64,000 nucleotides of DNA from Bacteroidota bacterium (GTDB lineage Bacteria; Bacteroidota; Bacteroidia; Bacteroidales; Lentimicrobiaceae), in contig JAEYSM010000052.1 of the NCBI GenBank assembly GCA_023434665.1, forward strand, positions 1-64,000, written 5' to 3'. The notes under the pieces were generated by a model. It did not search any database. It saw only the letters and a list, made by a program, of their open reading frames with translations, and was not told the origin of the DNA. Below are positions 63,577-64,000 of the stretch, piece by piece. How positions within the stretch are numbered: the first letter of the stretch is position 1; every line of letters begins with the position of its first letter. The translations under genes and the position numbers were made by a program.

Positions 63577-64000
63577 ATGATGTCATTTTTTGATAGAATT
63601 GTTTCGCTTGATGATGCAATGATTGTCCGCCCTGCTTCTGAGGAAGATATAAGGGAAGCGAATAGTGAATTGTTAAACTTAAATTTGCCTCCAATTCCAT
63701 CGGATTATAAAGATTTCTTAAAGCATTGCAATGGATTTGCATTTAATGGTGTGGAGCTTTTCGGGACAGATATTGTGACTGACCCCGAGACCGGTTTTCA
63801 GTTGATTGATATAGTATCCTACACGGAACAACAACTGGAATATTACGATGAAGAGCTTCTCTATTTTGGTTGTGTAGATGATGATATCTATACTTACAAC
63901 CCACGCTCACAAAAGTATGAAACAAGAGATATCTCTGGTTTTGAAGTGTATGATGAGTTCGAAAGCTTCGGAATGTTCCTCGAAAACGAGATAGTTACCA
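63577..64000 (+). CDS. SMI1/KNR4 (SUKH) family protein, YrhA-like, cut by window end
   Basis: 141 codons to the window edge, no stop. The start is ATG 63577 or the ATG directly after it. The SUKH hallmark is clear: LPPIPSDYKDFLKHCNGFAF followed by GVELFG. SUKH proteins include many immunity proteins against polymorphic toxins, and general regulators of other proteins. It resembles the YrhA group. Its place as the eighth gene of a kinase/phosphatase/AAA+ operon does not decide between immunity and regulation. Confidence 0.82.
   Translation, partial: MMSFFDRIVSLDDAMIVRPASEEDIREANSELLNLNLPPIPSDYKDFLKHCNGFAFNGVELFGTDIVTDPETGFQLIDIVSYTEQQLEYYDEELLYFGCVDDDIYTYNPRSQKYETRDISGFEVYDEFESFGMFLENEIVT

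Noticed and set aside
52167..64000. Call as type VI or type VII secretion locus
   Set aside because: Only the regulatory-type proteins resemble those systems; no sheath, tube, EccC/EssC or WXG100 gene is present in the window.
1..64000. tRNA genes, rRNA genes, CRISPR arrays, insertion sequences
   Set aside because: I looked for cloverleaf/T-loop patterns, regularly spaced repeats, transposase motifs and terminal inverted repeats and found none that held up; a covariance-model scan would be decisive for RNAs.

Overview
The window looks like Bacteroidota chromosome, probably class Bacteroidia and probably an anaerobe. The evidence is: seven secreted proteins ending in type IX secretion (T9SS) C-terminal sorting domains, a PorZ-type T9SS component, SusC/TonB-type outer-membrane receptors, repeated -7 boxes of the Bacteroidota form TAnnTTTG, no evident Shine-Dalgarno sequences, and a rubrerythrin. 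I saw no rRNA, tRNA, CRISPR array or insertion sequence.

Layout. 1-7.3 kb: housekeeping and envelope genes (cut LD-carboxypeptidase, small unknown gene, rubrerythrin, ECF sigma factor, porZ-recO, lysS). 7.4-14.7 kb: a six-gene operon for a Hyf/complex-I-like membrane complex. Its large subunit lacks all four [NiFe] cysteines and its small subunit lacks all proximal-cluster cysteines, so it is not a hydrogenase in the usual sense. 14.7-24.2 kb: outer-membrane barrel receptor, unknown protein, M3 peptidase lipoprotein, EcsC-family protein, UMF1/Atg22-type MFS transporter and an Omp85-type barrel. 24.3-28.0 kb: a probable copper-acquisition operon (small Cys-rich membrane protein, UPF0251/DUF134 regulator, OprC/NosA-like receptor with CxxxM and HxM copper-ligand motifs, MbnP-like lipoprotein) behind a promoter with two dyads.

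28.2-50.4 kb is a secreted-hydrolase island, all on the minus strand: a Porphyromonas-type peptidylarginine deiminase with every catalytic residue in place, a subtilisin-like protease, three gingipain-type (C25) cysteine proteases and an Asp-box/sialidase-fold protein, all with T9SS tails. It also encodes a hybrid sensor kinase and an NtrC-type sigma-54 activator; a good sigma-54 promoter precedes one C25 gene. A membrane-anchored AraC-type regulator is divergent from the last protease unit, with a direct repeat in the shared upstream region.

52.2-64.0 kb (running off the window) is a single-direction operon of at least eight genes: multi-zinc-ribbon protein, membrane Ser/Thr kinase with DKTxR repeats, zinc-ribbon protein with four tandem AAA+ modules, zinc-ribbon-FHA protein, PP2C phosphatase, SH3/membrane/zinc-ribbon protein, an unknown protein and a SUKH (SMI1/KNR4) protein. 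It contains kinase, phosphatase and phosphothreonine reader plus an ATPase output. I do not recognise it as a described system and consider it the best candidate for something new here, followed by the cysteine-less Hyf-like complex and the deiminase/gingipain-like island.
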